A DNA stretch of 35,938 nucleotides from Gammaproteobacteria bacterium (GCA_003132425.1 PKXS01000138.1:3210-39147); one strand, 5' to 3'; positions 7,135 to 15,202 are shown, counted from the first letter of the stretch. Made by a program: numbers and translations. The notes: generated from the letters alone by a model not told the origin.

Positions 7135-7989
7135 GTGAGCGAATCCAACGACCCCATGAATGCCTGGCGCGAGGCGCTCGCACAGGGGCAGCAGACCTTT
7201 TTGAACTTCTGCTTGAGCCAAGGACCCGGCCAGCCCAAGCCGCAATTTGCCGAATGGTGGGCCAAATTCGCCGCGCCGAAGACCTCCGCGGGACCGGATG
7301 CCGCCGGCCTGTACCTGGCCGCCTGCGACCATTTTTTCAATCTGACGCGTGCCTTCATGGAGCAATTGCCGTTGCAGCCGAATGCAAAGGACATCGATCC
7401 TCAGGCCCTGGCCAAGAAATTTGCGGCCGGACTCGAGGCGTGGTTTCAAAAAAGCGGCACGCCCGGCAAGACCGCATGGACGCAGGGGCTGGAGTTGCCT
7501 AGCTTGGGGGTGACGCGCCAACAACAGGAATTGTGGCAGCACATTCTCGAGCTCACGCAGCGCTATCAAGAGCTGCAATCGGAGCTCGCGGCGCAGTGGT
7601 CCGCAGTCGGCCGCGAAGCCGCGCAAAAATTCGGCGCAGAACTGGCTGCCGCCCAGCAGCCGGGCAAGAGCTTTGGGGACCTAAAGTCCCTGTATGACCG
7701 GTGGATCGACAACGCCGAAAAGGCCTACTCGACGCAAGCCCATCAAGAAAAGTATGCGCGAGTTCTCGCCGATTTGACCAATACCTTGAATGACATCAAG
7801 GCCAAGCAACGCGAATTGATCGAAAGCTGGACGCAGCAATTCGATTTGCCGACCCGCACCGAGCTCAACACCGTGCATGCCCGCATCAAGGCAATGCAGC
7901 ATCAATTGCAGGAGATGCGCGGCAAATCGACCGGTAAGGCTAAAGCGGCTGTCAGACCGAAGCGCGCGGCGCCCAAAAAGCCGAAGTAA
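7135..7989 (+). CDS. phaE: PhaE, class III PHA synthase subunit
   Basis: A 284-residue, hydrophilic, mostly helical protein matching the PhaE family. It has an aromatic-rich N-terminal part (PQFAEWWAKFAAP), a central coiled-coil-prone segment (about 130-165), and the segment near 185-200 (FGDLKSLYDRWIDNAEKAYS) typical of PhaE. The tail is very basic and alanine/lysine/proline rich. PhaE lacks catalytic residues and is needed by the short class III PhaC for activity. The start is GTG with GAGG 8-9 bases upstream. The stop overlaps the phaC start (TAATG), so the subunits are coupled. Confidence 0.9.
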   Translation: MSESNDPMNAWREALAQGQQTFLNFCLSQGPGQPKPQFAEWWAKFAAPKTSAGPDAAGLYLAACDHFFNLTRAFMEQLPLQPNAKDIDPQALAKKFAAGLEAWFQKSGTPGKTAWTQGLELPSLGVTRQQQELWQHILELTQRYQELQSELAAQWSAVGREAAQKFGAELAAAQQPGKSFGDLKSLYDRWIDNAEKAYSTQAHQEKYARVLADLTNTLNDIKAKQRELIESWTQQFDLPTRTELNTVHARIKAMQHQLQEMRGKSTGKAKAAVRPKRAAPKKPK

Positions 7990-9059
7990 TGACGCAGGGG
8001 CTTCCCCGACCCGAAGCAGTTGCCCGCGAACTGGCTGAGTTCGGCAGGCGCATCGCCATGGCCCTGCCGGCGCTCAGTGCCGCGAGTAAAGCGCAGGTCG
8101 GCTGCTCGGCCAAGCACGCGATCTTCTCGCACGACAAGCTCACGCTGTATCGCTTCGCGCCGATCGCGCGACCGGCGGGCTTGCGCCCGGTCCTCATTTG
8201 TTATGCCTTGGTGAACAGGCCCTACATGATGGACCTCCAGGAAGATCGATCGCTGGTTCGCGCCCTGCTCAAAGCGGGCCTGGATGTATATCTGATCGAC
8301 TGGGGCTACCCTGACGGGGCCGACCGATTGCTCGGTCTCGATGACTACATCAACGGTCATCTCGATCGCTGCGTGCAGCGCATTCTGGATGCGCACGACA
8401 TCGACGCCCTCAATCTACTCGGCGTATGTCAAGGCGGCACGTTCAGTCTTTGCTACGCGGCCCTGCATCCTCAAAGAGTGCAAAACCTCATCGTCATGGT
8501 CGCGCCCGTCGACTTCAAGACGCCGGAAAACCTATTGTCGAAATGGGTGCAGGGCATCGACGTCGATCTCATGACTAGATCCGGAAATGTGCCCGGAGCA
8601 CTGCTGAACCTAGCGTTTTTGTCGCTGATGCCATTCCGGCTCACTCAACAAAAATACGTCGCACTCGCCGGCGCGCTCGACAATTCTCCGGAACTCGAGA
8701 ATTTCATGCGCATGGAAAAATGGATCTTCGACAGTCCGGACCAAGCCGCCACGGCATTCGGCGAGTTCATCCGCTGGTTCTACCAGGAGAACCGCCTCAT
8801 CGAGGGCACGCTCGAAATCGGCGGCCGCAAAGTCGATCTTGCGAAAATCACCCATCCGGTGCTCAACCTATATGCGCTGCGCGACCACCTGGTGCCGCCC
8901 AGCGCCAGCACGGCGCTTGGCAGCCGCACCGGCAGTAGGCATTACAGCCCGGTGGGCATCGACACCGGCCACATCGGCATGTACGTCAGCGGCACGGGGT
9001 TGCGCGAAGTTCCCAGCAAAATCGTCGACTGGTTGCATCTGCAAGCCAAACAGGAATGA
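7989..9059 (+). CDS. phaC: Class III PHA synthase catalytic subunit PhaC
   Basis: A 356-residue protein, the length expected for class III PhaC and much shorter than the class I enzyme at 2826-4553. The alpha/beta hydrolase core carries the box GVCQGG with nucleophile C147, D299 (YALRDHLVPP) and H328 (TGHIGMYVS). The IDWGYP and RPYMMDLQEDRS motifs are typical of the class. It works as a complex with PhaE. The start overlaps the phaE stop and its stop overlaps the mscS start, indicating one polycistronic message. Having class I and class III enzymes in one locus suggests two polymers or two expression regimes (inference). Confidence 0.95.
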   Translation: MTQGLPRPEAVARELAEFGRRIAMALPALSAASKAQVGCSAKHAIFSHDKLTLYRFAPIARPAGLRPVLICYALVNRPYMMDLQEDRSLVRALLKAGLDVYLIDWGYPDGADRLLGLDDYINGHLDRCVQRILDAHDIDALNLLGVCQGGTFSLCYAALHPQRVQNLIVMVAPVDFKTPENLLSKWVQGIDVDLMTRSGNVPGALLNLAFLSLMPFRLTQQKYVALAGALDNSPELENFMRMEKWIFDSPDQAATAFGEFIRWFYQENRLIEGTLEIGGRKVDLAKITHPVLNLYALRDHLVPPSASTALGSRTGSRHYSPVGIDTGHIGMYVSGTGLREVPSKIVDWLHLQAKQE

Positions 9060-10141
9060 TGGCCGATTTCCTGACAAATAGATTCGCCTTGGCCGGTCGG
9101 TTGCTTCTTGGCAATTCGCTTGCCGACTGGCTGCTCGCGGGCGTCGTGGCGATCGCCGTGTGGACGGGGCTTTGGATCCTGCGTCAGTTCATCGCCAAGC
9201 GCTACCAACGGTACTCGGCGGCCGAGCACCGCACGCCGGTGCGCCTCATTGCCTATCTCATCGGGAACACCCAGCAGTTCCTTCTGTTCGCCATCGCGCT
9301 GTATGTAGGCGAGGAGAGTCTCAATCTTCCGGAGAAGCTGCAGCACATCGTCTCCAACTGCGTATTGATTCTGATCTTGTTGCAGATCGGCTTGTGGGCC
9401 GGACGCGCGGTGCGTTTCTATCTGGAATTAAAGGAACGCGAGCGCGGCGGAACTCAGCTCTTTGCGGGCTCGCTGGACATCATCAGGTTCGTCGCCGGCC
9501 TATTGATCTGGTCAATCTTGATCTTGGTGGCGCTGGAGAACGTCGGCGTCAACATCACCGCACTGCTCGCGGGACTGGGTGTCGGCGGCGTGGCCGTAGC
9601 GCTGGCGCTGCAAAATGTGCTGGGGGACTTGTTTGCCTCGCTGTCGATCGCGCTGGACAAGCCATTCGTCGTCGGCGACAGCCTGGTCATCGATACATTC
9701 TCGGGTGCGGTCGAGCACATCGGCATCAAGACCACCCGCCTGCGCAGCGACACCGGCGAGCAGATCATTCTGTCGAACGCGGATATCTTGAAGAGCCGCG
9801 TGCGCAATTTCGGCCGCGCTCAGGAACAACGCGCCCTGGCAACCCTGCGCGTGACTTACGATACCCCGGACGGGAAGCTTCAAGCGATACCGAAGCTGCT
9901 GGAGAAGATAGTGGGCGAACAGAGGCACGCGCGTTTCGAACGATGTCATCTGAAGAATCTCGGCGAATCCTCCCTGCAGTTCGAATTGTCGTACTTCGTG
10001 CAGCAGCCTGCGTTGAACCCCTTGCTGGATCTGCAGCAGGCCGTCAATTTTCGGATTTTAGAGGAGTTTCACCGCATAGGAATCGAGTTCGCGCATCCCA
10101 CGCAACGCGTTCTGCTCGACCGCGTGGTGCCCGGCAAGTAG
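9056..10141 (+). CDS. MscS-family mechanosensitive ion channel
   Basis: A 361-residue inner-membrane protein. Hydrophobic segments occur near 20-40, 70-90, 100-120 and 145-170. They are followed by the pore-lining TM3 and MscS signature (GLGVGGVAVALALQNVLGDL) and the beta domain (DKPFVVGDSLVIDTFSGAVE, then IKTTRLRSDTGEQIILSNAD). It opens under membrane tension to release solutes on hypo-osmotic shock. It starts at ATG 9056 or 9059, overlapping the phaC stop, so it is translationally coupled to the class III synthase genes. That partnership is unusual. trmL follows 15 bases downstream. Confidence 0.9.
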   Translation: MMADFLTNRFALAGRLLLGNSLADWLLAGVVAIAVWTGLWILRQFIAKRYQRYSAAEHRTPVRLIAYLIGNTQQFLLFAIALYVGEESLNLPEKLQHIVSNCVLILILLQIGLWAGRAVRFYLELKERERGGTQLFAGSLDIIRFVAGLLIWSILILVALENVGVNITALLAGLGVGGVAVALALQNVLGDLFASLSIALDKPFVVGDSLVIDTFSGAVEHIGIKTTRLRSDTGEQIILSNADILKSRVRNFGRAQEQRALATLRVTYDTPDGKLQAIPKLLEKIVGEQRHARFERCHLKNLGESSLQFELSYFVQQPALNPLLDLQQAVNFRILEEFHRIGIEFAHPTQRVLLDRVVPGK

Positions 10142-10156
10142 CCGCACGTTCAATCG

Positions 10157-10630
10157 ATGTTCCACCTGGTGCTGTTCGAGCCGCAGATCCCGCCGAATAC
10201 GGGCAACGCCATTCGGCTGTGCGCAAATGCCGGCGCGACGCTGCACCTGGTTAAGCCGCTGGGCTTCAGCCTGGATGACAAGAACCTGCGCCGATCCGGT
10301 CTCGATTACCACGATCTTGCCGCGGTCAAGATTCACGCAAGCTTGGACGAGTGCCTGAGCGAGCTCGCCGGCGCCAGGGTATTTGCGGTGGAGACCAGCG
10401 GGCAGTACTGCTACAGCGATGTGGAATATCGGGTCGGCGACGCCTTTCTGTTCGGCCCCGAAACACGCGGGTTGCCGGATGCGGTACAGCGCCGCATAGG
10501 ATCCGAGAATTCCATGTTCATTCCGATGCGGCCACGATGCCGCAGCATCAATTTATCGAACGCATTGGCGCTGGTGACCTACGAGGCGTGGCGCCAGCTC
10601 GGGTTCATCGGCAGCCACCGGATGTTATGA
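10157..10630 (+). CDS. trmL: tRNA (cytidine(34)-2'-O)-methyltransferase TrmL
   Basis: A 157-residue SPOUT methyltransferase that 2'-O-methylates the wobble base of certain leucine tRNAs using AdoMet. Family marks are the N-terminal LFEPQIPPNTGNAIRLCANA, GLDYHD, the knot motif LFGPETRGLP, and IPMRPRCRSINLSNALALVT followed by YEAWRQLGF. Length is the family norm. It is probably the last gene of the phaE-phaC-mscS-trmL run, and overlaps the 3' end of the convergent 10625-11080 gene by six bases. In Pseudomonas trmL lies close to ntrC, so this is part of the conserved backbone. Confidence 0.94.
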   Translation: MFHLVLFEPQIPPNTGNAIRLCANAGATLHLVKPLGFSLDDKNLRRSGLDYHDLAAVKIHASLDECLSELAGARVFAVETSGQYCYSDVEYRVGDAFLFGPETRGLPDAVQRRIGSENSMFIPMRPRCRSINLSNALALVTYEAWRQLGFIGSHRML

Positions 10631-11080
10631 TTTGCCGCGCCGCGTGAGCCGCGCGAACAGCGCGCCCGCCAGCAAACCAACCGATGCTTGCGCCGCGAGG
10701 CCGAGCGCTCCGCGCGCCCCGAAAATACCGACCGATCCCACCAACATCTTCATCGCCGTGAACATCGCGAGGATCGCCAAGGCGCCCGCGACGCCGAAGA
10801 CGAGCGCGCGACGGCCGGTGAAACGGGCCAACGCGCCTGCGGCCAGGCATGCGATGAGCAAGGCGATCGAGGTAATGGCGCCGTAAGGCAGGATCATGCC
10901 GACGAGATCGTGCCCAGCCCAAAGGATCCGATCGGCGAACGGAATTGCGACGGCGGCCGTTCCGTCGGCCTGGCCGGCGGCCGCGGACCAGGCATGTTGC
11001 ACGAATAACGACTGGGCGGCCGAGCCCAGCACCACCATGACGGCAGCGGCAACGAAAAATGCGACTATCCGGCGTAGCAT
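10625..11080 (-). CDS. Small integral membrane protein, unknown function
   Basis: A 151-residue protein not recognised as a known family. It has an N-terminal hydrophobic segment (about 5-25), then three further hydrophobic stretches (about 58-85, 92-112 and 120-142), suggesting four membrane segments with a small basic C-terminus (RLTRRGKS). The start is well supported: GGGGAGG lies 5 bases before the ATG on the minus strand. It is divergent from the sugar dehydrogenase gene and convergent with trmL. Confidence 0.7.
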   Translation of the reverse strand: MLRRIVAFFVAAAVMVVLGSAAQSLFVQHAWSAAAGQADGTAAVAIPFADRILWAGHDLVGMILPYGAITSIALLIACLAAGALARFTGRRALVFGVAGALAILAMFTAMKMLVGSVGIFGARGALGLAAQASVGLLAGALFARLTRRGKS

Positions 11081-11140
11081 TTGAGCCTCCCCTTTTCTGT
11101 CATTATTCCAACGGATGATCGTTCCTACCAGGAGATTCGC

Positions 11141-12328
11141 ACGCGCGTCGTATCGTCAATTCTGGCTGCCGCGGTGGCGGTCGCGATTTCCACAACGGCG
11201 CTGGCCGACGTGGCGCTCGAAGTCGCGCGGCCGCCGCCGCCCGCGCCCCAGGCCGCCCGAGTGGTTAAGACCGGGTATACGGTGACCGAGATCGCCAAGG
11301 GGCTCGATCATCCGTGGTCGATGGCGTTTTTGCCGGACGGTTCGATGCTCGTGACCGAGCGCGTGGGGCGGTTGCGCCTGATCAAAGGCGGCTCGTTGCA
11401 GTCTGAGCCGATCACCGGCGTCCCGGCGGTGCATACCGGCGGCCAAGCGGGCCTGTTCGACATTGTGCTGCATCCGAATTTCGCGCAGAACAACGTCGTC
11501 TATTTGACCTATGCGGCAGGAACGAATGCGGCCAACGGCACGCAGATTGCGCGCGCCCGCTTCGACGGCCGCACGCTCAAGGATTTGCAGGTGATCTTCA
11601 AAGCATGGCCTTTGAAGGACGGGGACAACCATTACGGCGGGCGTATGGCGTTCCTGCCCGACGGTACGTTCGCGCTGACGATCGGCGAGGGGTTCGAATA
11701 CCGCGAGAAAGCGCAAGACTTGACTTCCGATCTGGGCAAGATCGTCCGTCTGAACGCAGACGGCAGCGTGCCGCAGGACAATCCGTTCGTCGGACAAGCG
11801 TCCGTTCGTCCGGAAATCTATACCTGGGGACATCGCAATCCGCAGGGCCTGATCTACGATGCACAAAGCGGACGGCTGTATGAAACGGAGCACGGTCCGC
11901 GCGGCGGCGACGAACTGAACATCATCGTGGCGCACAAGAACTATGGTTGGCCGGTGATCACGTACGGCATGGACTATTCAGGAGCCTATGTTTCTCCCTA
12001 TACGCAGCGACCGGGACTCGAGCAGCCGGTCATCTATTGGACGCCGTCGATCGCGCCGTCGGGACTTGCCATGTATCGCGGCGACAAGTTTCCGGCGTGG
12101 AAGGGAGATCTGTTCGTTGGCGCCTTGGCGTTCGAGCATTTGCGCCGCGTCCACCTCGACGAGCGCGGAAACGTAGTGAACCAAGAAGAACTGCTGAACG
12201 ATCTGCACTGGCGCATACGCGACGTGCGTGCGGCGCCGGACGGCTATCTTTATGTCTGCACGGACGAGGACGATGGACGGGTCCTGCGGCTCGAGCCGGC
12301 GAACCGAAGCGCCGCTGACATTCGGTAA
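11141..12328 (+). CDS. PQQ-dependent sugar dehydrogenase (GdhB/YliI-like), start codon anomalous
   Basis: A secreted six-bladed beta-propeller of the GSDH family (soluble aldose or glucose dehydrogenase, PQQ cofactor). Signatures include HPWSMAFLPDGSMLVTER, GLFDIVLHPNFAQNN, NHYGGRMAFLPDGT, LGKIVRLNADGS, TWGHRNPQGL and ETEHGPRGGDELN. The expected signal peptide (RVVSSILAAAVAVAISTTALA) is present, but no ATG, GTG or TTG sits where it should begin. The best Shine-Dalgarno sequence, AGGAG at 11130-11134, is 6 bases before an in-frame ACG at 11141, which I take as the start position. The frame opens upstream to a TTG at 11081, which falls in the leader of the divergent gene and gives an implausible N-terminus. 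Confidence 0.82.
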   Translation, partial: TRVVSSILAAAVAVAISTTALADVALEVARPPPPAPQAARVVKTGYTVTEIAKGLDHPWSMAFLPDGSMLVTERVGRLRLIKGGSLQSEPITGVPAVHTGGQAGLFDIVLHPNFAQNNVVYLTYAAGTNAANGTQIARARFDGRTLKDLQVIFKAWPLKDGDNHYGGRMAFLPDGTFALTIGEGFEYREKAQDLTSDLGKIVRLNADGSVPQDNPFVGQASVRPEIYTWGHRNPQGLIYDAQSGRLYETEHGPRGGDELNIIVAHKNYGWPVITYGMDYSGAYVSPYTQRPGLEQPVIYWTPSIAPSGLAMYRGDKFPAWKGDLFVGALAFEHLRRVHLDERGNVVNQEELLNDLHWRIRDVRAAPDGYLYVCTDEDDGRVLRLEPANRSAADIR

Positions 12329-12334
12329 CCAACG

Positions 12335-12691
12335 ATGACGTACAAAACGTGGCTGCTATTCTTGGTGATGGAAACCGCGCTGTGCCTGACACCGGGCCCA
12401 GCGGTGTTCTATGTGGTATCACACGGCGTTCGCGGCGTGCCAAGGCGCGTGCTGCCGCAATTCATCGATACACGCGGATCGGTAGTGGCCCAAATGATGA
12501 TCTTGGCGGCGACCTCGATGCTGCCGGAATTTTGCATTCTGTCGGCCTATGGTTGGCTCGCGCATCGCGCCGCGCATGCCACCGCCAAGCTCGGCGTGAC
12601 CAGCGGCATGAACCGCTGGCTTGCGCGGATCGAGGGCGCAGGCATGATCGGTTGCGCGACTCTCGTGTTGAAGTTCAACCGTGCCGGATAG
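12335..12691 (+). pseudogene. LysE/RhtB-family exporter with internal deletion
   Basis: The 118-residue frame begins like a LysE/RhtB amino-acid exporter (TM1, then LTPGPAVFYVVSHGVRGVPRR). Near base 12446 it jumps directly to what is normally the second half (VLPQFIDTRGSVVAQMMILA, then a terminal GAGMIGCATLVLKF helix). About 85-95 residues holding the middle membrane helices are missing, while the reading frame is kept. A functional exporter is unlikely. The ATG is 6 bases after the dehydrogenase stop. Confidence 0.6.
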
Positions 12692-12940
12692 GTGTGGCGG
12701 CGGGTGTTGGTCGCTGATCCATTGACCGTGAAGGCGTGGGTCGCGGGATGGGCATTGTCGCGCGGCACCGGGCCGCCGACTGTATTGCCGTTCGGGTACT
12801 ACCTGTATGTGGGATGGCCGGAGCAGCGGGCGCGATATGTGCTGCCGGGATTCGATCCGCAGCGCCTTCTTGATCTGGCTTTGAGCATTGCGGAGCCCTG
12901 GACCGTGCATTCTCTGTACGCCTCGGCCGTGCTCCTTTAG
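12692..12940 (+). pseudogene. Possible GNAT acetyltransferase N-terminal remnant
   Basis: An 82-residue frame starting with GTG directly after the truncated LysE stop. The pattern PLTVKAWVAGWALSRGTGPP, then YYLYVGWPEQRARYVLP and IAEPW resembles the N-terminal part of some GNAT-family proteins. The AdoCoA-like acetyl-CoA-binding half is absent and the frame ends after an unrelated-looking tail. It overlaps the gpsA stop by four bases. Taken with the LysE deletion it marks a decaying patch. The family assignment is tentative. Confidence 0.35.
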
Positions 12941-13947
12941 TCTGCCTCGGAGCGCACTTCGCGTCCCATCAACGCCTGCGCCGCGGCCCGCACCGGCTTG
13001 CCCTCGTACATGACGCGATAAATCTCTTGGCAGATCGGCATATCCACCGCCAAACGCTGCGCCACGGAATTGACGGCGCGCGCCGCGTGCACGCCCTCCA
13101 CGACTTGATCAATGCTGCTTTGCGCTCCGGTCACGGATTCACCGTGCCCCAATGCCATGCCAAATCGACGATTGCGCGATTGATCGTCGGTGCAGGTGAG
13201 CACGAGGTCGCCGAAGCCGGCCAGTCCCATGAAAGTCTCGCGAGCCGCGCCGAGCCTTACCCCCAGGCGCATCATTTCGGCGAGTCCGCGCGTAATGAGC
13301 GCCACCCGAGTATTGGCGCCGAATCCCATGCCGTCGGCGATTCCAGAGCCAATCGCGATGACATTCTTGACGGCGCCGCCGACCTCGACGCCTATGATGT
13401 CGGTCTGCGTATAGGCCCGGAAATTCGGGCCGGAAAAACTCAGCGCCAGCTCCATCGCAAAGCGCTCATCGCGCGAGGCCACAGTCATAGCCGTCGGCAG
13501 GCCGGCGCCCACTTCCTTGGCGAACGTGGGACCTGACAACACGGCGCCGGGCCTTGCGCCCAGGACTTCGCGCGCCACTTGATGCGGCAACAGGCCGGTT
13601 GCGGTCTCAAAACCCTTGGTTGCCCACGCGATCCGCGTTTCGCCGCTCAACAGCGGCGCAATTCTCTCCAGCGTCCCGCGAAAGGCGTGAGAGGGCACCG
13701 CCACCAGCGCATCCCGCGCGCCATTCAGAGCGAGCCTCAAATCGGCCGTCACATGCAGGTTCTCGGGAAAACTCGCCTGCGGCAGATAGCGTGCGTTGCG
13801 CCGGGCACGCAGCATCGCATCGACCTGAACCGGATCGCGCGCCCAGAGTTGCGTCGGGTGACCCTCGCGCGCGAGCTGAATGGCGAGGGCCGTTCCCCAG
13901 GAGCCTGCACCGATGACCGCCATCGGTTCTTGGCTCAGGCTCGGCAT
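12937..13947 (-). CDS. gpsA: NAD(P)-dependent glycerol-3-phosphate dehydrogenase GpsA
   Basis: A 336-residue cytoplasmic enzyme reducing dihydroxyacetone phosphate to sn-glycerol 3-phosphate for phospholipid synthesis. Visible marks are the N-terminal Rossmann motif VIGAGSWGTALA, the substrate-site helix GGAVKNVIAIGSGIADGMG, NTRVALITRGLAEM, and GLAGFGDLVLTCTDDQSRNR followed by VEGVHAA. Length is typical. It is the last gene of the minus-strand rhodanese-grxC-secB-gpsA operon, 12 bases after secB. Confidence 0.97.
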   Translation of the reverse strand: MPSLSQEPMAVIGAGSWGTALAIQLAREGHPTQLWARDPVQVDAMLRARRNARYLPQASFPENLHVTADLRLALNGARDALVAVPSHAFRGTLERIAPLLSGETRIAWATKGFETATGLLPHQVAREVLGARPGAVLSGPTFAKEVGAGLPTAMTVASRDERFAMELALSFSGPNFRAYTQTDIIGVEVGGAVKNVIAIGSGIADGMGFGANTRVALITRGLAEMMRLGVRLGAARETFMGLAGFGDLVLTCTDDQSRNRRFGMALGHGESVTGAQSSIDQVVEGVHAARAVNSVAQRLAVDMPICQEIYRVMYEGKPVRAAAQALMGREVRSEAD

Positions 13948-13959
13948 CTGCGCGCCCGC

Positions 13960-14439
13960 CTAGTTGACCAGAGTGGTCTGCTGGGACTCCGCCGCCTGAG
14001 CGAACAAGGCGTCGAAATTGACCAGCGGAAGAAGGAAATTCGGGAAGCCGCCCTTCACGATCAAATCCGAGATCACCTCGCGAGCATAGGGGAACAAGAC
14101 CGCGGGACAAAAACTACCGATCAGGCGCTTCAAGTCATCGGCCGACGCTCCGGAAATTGCGAACACCCCGGCCTGCTTCACTTCGACGAGATAAAGCGTG
14201 GCCTCGCCCTGCTTTGCTTCGAGCGTGATCGTCAACAGCACCTCACGCACGTCCGCGGCCAGTTCCTCGGCCGAGGTGTTCATGTTGAGCTGAAACTTGG
14301 GCTCCCAGTTTTGATTGGTCGGAAGGCGCGGGCCGTTCGGCGACTCATATGAGCAATCCTTCAAGTAGACGGTTTGCAAGCTCACCTGCACCCCGCCGAT
14401 TTTGGCCTCCGGCCCTGACGTTCTAACCTCGTTCATCAC
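13960..14439 (-). CDS. secB: SecB protein-export chaperone
   Basis: A 159-residue cytosolic tetrameric chaperone that holds preproteins unfolded and hands them to SecA. Family marks are QTVYLKDCSYESPN, the beta core (WEPKFQLNMNTSAEEL, VREVLLTITLEAKQG), VKQAGVFAISG, and CPAVLFPYAREVISDL followed by GGFPNFLLPLVNFDALF. It begins at GTG 14439 or the next codon, ATG 14436; GTG gives a GTGA overlap with the grxC stop. Normal length. Confidence 0.97.
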   Translation of the reverse strand: MMNEVRTSGPEAKIGGVQVSLQTVYLKDCSYESPNGPRLPTNQNWEPKFQLNMNTSAEELAADVREVLLTITLEAKQGEATLYLVEVKQAGVFAISGASADDLKRLIGSFCPAVLFPYAREVISDLIVKGGFPNFLLPLVNFDALFAQAAESQQTTLVN

Positions 14440-14699
14440 GCCCCCTGAATTAGCCGATCCAGTTCGCCACTGCGATCGAGAGCGAATAAATCATCGCAGC
14501 CGCCGATGTGTCTATCGCCGATAAAAATTTGCGGAACCGTGCGCTGGCCGCTGCGCGCCAGCATTTCCTCGCGAAACTTCGCGTCCTCATCCACGTTGAT
14601 TTCGGTAAACTCCACGCCCTTCCCGGTCAGTAGAGTGTGCGCTCGCTGGCAGTACGGACACCAACCGGTCACGTACAGGGTAATGTCGGGCCGGGTCAT
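14436..14699 (-). CDS. grxC: Glutaredoxin 3 (GrxC)
   Basis: An 87-residue glutathione-dependent dithiol oxidoreductase of the thioredoxin fold. The active site CPYC lies at about 14-17 (GWCPYCQRA), the cis-proline loop is TVPQIFIGD, and the glutathione contact GGCDDL follows. The frame is open further upstream, but the ATG at 14699 overlaps the rhodanese stop (ATGA) and gives the normal length. It is coupled to secB downstream. Confidence 0.95.
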   Translation of the reverse strand: MTRPDITLYVTGWCPYCQRAHTLLTGKGVEFTEINVDEDAKFREEMLARSGQRTVPQIFIGDRHIGGCDDLFALDRSGELDRLIQGA

Positions 14700-15142
14700 T
14701 TCGCATGCGCTTTGCCACCCGAGGTCTTCGACAGCGGCAGATTGTCCTTGACCCAAGCATTCAGGCCGCCCCGCAAGTTGAACACCTTGGTGAAGCCGAG
14801 CTTCGTCAGAGTTCGCGCGGCGCCCGCGCCGCTGCTGCCGCTGTCGCAATAGGTAATCACGTTCCTATCGCGCCACTTCTTCAGCGATTCGGCCTGCGAG
14901 TCCAATTCCGCCGCCGGCACGTTGCGCGCATCGCCGATATGGCCGGCATCAAATGATTCCTTGCCCCGCAGATCGATGACCAGAGCACCCTGGTTCATGA
15001 GGCGCACCGCCTGCATCGAACTCAACGCCGCGAAGGCCTGAACGCGCTCGCGAATCTCGTAAAATAAGGCCGCGGCGGCTGCAAGGACCGCGCCGGTGGC
15101 TAGCAAGGAATGATTGCCAATGAACTCGAACAGTCGCTGCAT
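14696..15142 (-). CDS. Membrane-anchored rhodanese-like protein
   Basis: A 148-residue protein with an N-terminal membrane anchor (about 8-28, SLLATGAVLAAAAALFYEI) and one rhodanese domain (about 40-140). The active-site loop CDSGSSG retains the catalytic cysteine (TYCDSGSSGAGAA), so sulfur transfer is possible; DLRGKESFDAGHIGDARNVP is the typical domain entry. The ATG at 15142 is preferred because the longer open frame adds a basic segment before the anchor. It is the first gene of the operon with grxC, secB and gpsA, divergent from the envC-like gene. Confidence 0.9.
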   Translation of the reverse strand: MQRLFEFIGNHSLLATGAVLAAAAALFYEIRERVQAFAALSSMQAVRLMNQGALVIDLRGKESFDAGHIGDARNVPAAELDSQAESLKKWRDRNVITYCDSGSSGAGAARTLTKLGFTKVFNLRGGLNAWVKDNLPLSKTSGGKAHAK

Positions 15143-15202
15143 GCGGCTAAAACGCTCTAGGTTTTTCGGGCGGGCAAGTATAGCAGCGGGCACAAGGCTT
15201 GT

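Noticed and set aside
14700-14849. Upstream extension of the glutaredoxin frame
   Set aside because: It overlaps the rhodanese coding region; GrxC proteins begin at the residue encoded at 14699.
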